This document shows positions 61,853 through 64,000 of a stretch of DNA of 64,000 nucleotides, piece after piece. The notes below the pieces were generated by a model, which was not told where the DNA came from, did not search any database, and saw only the letters and a list, made by a program, of their open reading frames with translations. A program made the position numbers and the translations under genes. The DNA is taken from contig NZ_JACYGY010000001.1 in the NCBI RefSeq assembly GCF_015221875.1, positions 744,001-808,000 of the forward strand. The letters run 5' to 3'. Within the stretch, counting starts at the first letter, position 1, and the number at the start of each line of letters is the position of its first letter. The stretch comes from Dyadobacter subterraneus (GTDB lineage Bacteria; Bacteroidota; Bacteroidia; Cytophagales; Spirosomataceae).

Positions 61853-64000
61853 ATGTTTCGAAACTATCTAAAACTCGCCTGGCGTCATCTCATCAATCAA
61901 AAGATGTATTCTTTTGTCAAAATCGGTGGTTTTGCCATTGGTATTGCGGCTTGTCTTCTGATAGCTCTGTTCATAAAAGACGAGCTCCGTTACGACAAAG
62001 ATATTCCTTATCAGAACCGCACTTACAGAGTTGTCGCCGTTGAAAAATACCAGGGGGAAATAATACCTTATACCTGGCAGCAGGCCGGAGTCGCCAAAGT
62101 GATCAAAGAAGATTACCCGGAAGTTGAAAAAGCCGGAAGATTTTTAAATAGTGAATTATTCGGAGCGGGGCCAAATCAGGTAAGAAGATCGGATAAACTG
62201 CAAAATGCTTACGAAGAGCGCTTTGTATATATGGATCAGGATCTGATCAATATCTGGGGTTTGAAAATGCTGGAAGGCGATCAGGAACATGCTCTGGATG
62301 AGCCAAATAGTTTAGTCATTACCAAGTCAAAAGCGGACAAATTTTTTCCGGGCGAAAGTGCGATTGGGAAGATCATGATTATCAATGATGACGCATCAAA
62401 ACCAAGAAAAATTACCGGTGTGATTGAAGATTTTCCAAAGAATTTTCACGTAGGTTTTGATTTTCTGATGACCATGGCCGGCGTTGTATTTTATGAAGGA
62501 GAACAAACCAACTGGCTGGCTACCAATTATCATACATATGTTAGGCTGAAAGAAGGAACGGATAAGCACAAGTTTGAATCGAAACTTTCTGCGATTACCA
62601 AAAAATATTATATGCCGCAGCTCATTGCAAGCGGACAAAAAGTGAATCCGGATCAAATTGAAGCGGATAAAAAATATGAACTGCAACCTTTTTCTGAAAT
62701 CTATTTGAGAAATGGAGACATCCGCGATGGTTTGACACATGGTGATATCCGGTTTATCTGGCTTTTTGGCGCCATTGCTGGTTTTATACTTTTGCTTGCC
62801 TGTATTAATTTTGTCAACCTTTCCACTGCAAAATCGGCTAACAGAGCGATAGAAGTAGGTTTGAGAAAAACGGTAGGATCAGAGCGAAGTGGTTTGATCA
62901 ATCAATTTTTGACGGAATCTTTACTGATCAGTTTTGTCTCGATTTCCTTGGGTTTTGTTCTGGCTTACGTTCTACTTCCGTTTTTCAATACACTTTCATC
63001 AAAATCACTGGTATTCCCTTTCACCGAATGGTGGCCGTTGCCGGTTCTAATTCTTAGTTCAGTTGCTATCGGGATTTTGGCCGGACTGTATCCTGCATTT
63101 TATTTATCCGGTTTCAAGCCGATCAATGTTTTAAAAGGACAATTGGTGAAAGGCAAAAAAGGATCGGATTTAAGAAGTGGTCTGGTCGTTTTTCAATTCA
63201 CAACCTCTATCATTTTGATTATCGGCACGTTTGTAATTTACCGTCAGGTTAATTTTATATTGAATGCAAAAGTCGGATATAACAGAAATCAAGTCTTGCT
63301 CGTACATGGCACAAACACGCTGGGAGATAAGGTGGCGATTTTTAAAGAAGAAGTTAAAAAATTGCCGCAAGTGAAAAATGCGACAATCAGTGATTATTTA
63401 CCGATAAAAGAAACAAAGCGTAATGGAAATCCATTTTGGCTGGATGGAAAAACGAAGGAAATGGCCTCTGTCAGCGGGCAAATGTGGGTAACCGATTATG
63501 ATTATTTAGAAACCCTGGGGATGAAAATTGTTCAGGGAAGGAATTTTTCGAAGGATCGAAAAACGGATGAAAAAGCCGTTATCATCAATCAAAAACTTGC
63601 AAAAGAGCTTGGGTTGAAAAATCCTGTCGGGCAATATGTTACAAACCAGACCAATAATGGCAATAAACTTGAAATCATCGGCGTGGTTGAAGACTTTCAT
63701 TTTGAATCCATGAAAGATGATATTGATCCGCTTTGTATGACCTTGGGTATAAGTCCATCCATTGTTTCGGTTAAAATCGGTACTTCTGATACGAAAGGAG
63801 CCATCGAATCCATATCAAAAGTCTGGAATTCATTAGCGCCAAATCAGCCAATACGTTACACATTTATGGATCAGAATTTTTCCAAAATGTATGATGATGT
63901 AAACCGGATGGGACAGATTTTTAGCAGCTTCGCGATTTTAGCAATTATCGTAGCGTCACTGGGATTATTTGCACTTTCCGCTTTTATGGTAGAACAACGC
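61853..64000 (+). CDS. FtsX/MacB-type duplicated ABC permease 9 (cut by window end)
   Basis: 716 codons are visible from the ATG at 61853 (MFRNYLKLAWRHLINQKMYS). Half one has LLLACINFVNLSTAKSANRAIEVG near residue 314 and ALFIKDELRYDKDIPYQNR after TM1; half two begins ASLGLFALSAFMVEQR at the window edge. The rest, including the last TMs and the tail, lies beyond the window. It follows permease 8 after 98 bp, so both are likely to be in one transcript. Confidence 0.9.
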   Translation, partial: MFRNYLKLAWRHLINQKMYSFVKIGGFAIGIAACLLIALFIKDELRYDKDIPYQNRTYRVVAVEKYQGEIIPYTWQQAGVAKVIKEDYPEVEKAGRFLNSELFGAGPNQVRRSDKLQNAYEERFVYMDQDLINIWGLKMLEGDQEHALDEPNSLVITKSKADKFFPGESAIGKIMIINDDASKPRKITGVIEDFPKNFHVGFDFLMTMAGVVFYEGEQTNWLATNYHTYVRLKEGTDKHKFESKLSAITKKYYMPQLIASGQKVNPDQIEADKKYELQPFSEIYLRNGDIRDGLTHGDIRFIWLFGAIAGFILLLACINFVNLSTAKSANRAIEVGLRKTVGSERSGLINQFLTESLLISFVSISLGFVLAYVLLPFFNTLSSKSLVFPFTEWWPLPVLILSSVAIGILAGLYPAFYLSGFKPINVLKGQLVKGKKGSDLRSGLVVFQFTTSIILIIGTFVIYRQVNFILNAKVGYNRNQVLLVHGTNTLGDKVAIFKEEVKKLPQVKNATISDYLPIKETKRNGNPFWLDGKTKEMASVSGQMWVTDYDYLETLGMKIVQGRNFSKDRKTDEKAVIINQKLAKELGLKNPVGQYVTNQTNNGNKLEIIGVVEDFHFESMKDDIDPLCMTLGISPSIVSVKIGTSDTKGAIESISKVWNSLAPNQPIRYTFMDQNFSKMYDDVNRMGQIFSSFAILAIIVASLGLFALSAFMVEQR

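Overview
The window looks like a chromosome segment of a Bacteroidota bacterium of the order Cytophagales, probably Dyadobacter or a close relative (inference). The grounds are a C-terminal type IX secretion sorting domain, TTG/TAnnTTTG-type promoters, moderate to low GC, almost no Shine-Dalgarno sites, and families common in that group: DUF1800/DUF1501 pair, GH127, DUF4097 and many FtsX/MacB-type permeases. No phage, plasmid, rRNA or CRISPR signal was seen.

Layout. 1-6.5 kb: two AraC regulators (one cut by the window edge), two short-chain dehydrogenases, a VOC protein, a decayed DUF1801 gene and a RibD/DHFR-like reductase. 7.1-15.2 kb: tRNA-Lys(CTT) with a strong terminator, an ethanolamine permease, a GDPD-like lipase homologue with an altered active site, an APC amino-acid permease, two duplicated lipoproteins and the DUF1800/DUF1501 pair, closed by a nested palindromic repeat. 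15.5-27.4 kb: an NtrB-like kinase, a HAD phosphatase, a TPP riboswitch leading thiM, thiE, thiD and tenA (with a 306-bp inverted-repeat element between thiM and thiE), stress-type proteins, a GH127 enzyme and an NtrC-type sigma-54 activator.

27.6-48.6 kb and 59.2-64.0 kb form the centre of the window. There is one membrane-fusion adaptor, one MacB/LolD-type ATPase and nine very divergent ~800-residue permeases, each a fusion of two FtsX/MacB half-permeases. Seven lie in the first block and two in the second, and the last runs off the window. Three transcription units of this set (adaptor-ATPase, secreted protein-permease 5, permease 8) share a 36-bp upstream module. It consists of two 6-N4-6 dyads exactly 20 bp apart joined by an invariant AAAG, with sigma-54-like -24/-12 elements 55-67 bp downstream. 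The divergent NtrC-type regulator at 26.0-27.4 kb is the obvious candidate to bind it. I infer a sigma-54-controlled envelope-stress or export regulon in which many permeases share one ATPase and one adaptor.

48.6-59.1 kb separates the two permease blocks. It holds a small conserved-looking protein, a metal-type lipoprotein under a promoter overlapped by two Fur/Zur-style 7-1-7 palindromes, a serine beta-lactamase-fold protein, an ECF sigma factor, a long AT-rich leader, a repetitive T9SS cargo protein, a GH1 beta-glucosidase, a small lipoprotein and a DUF4097 protein.
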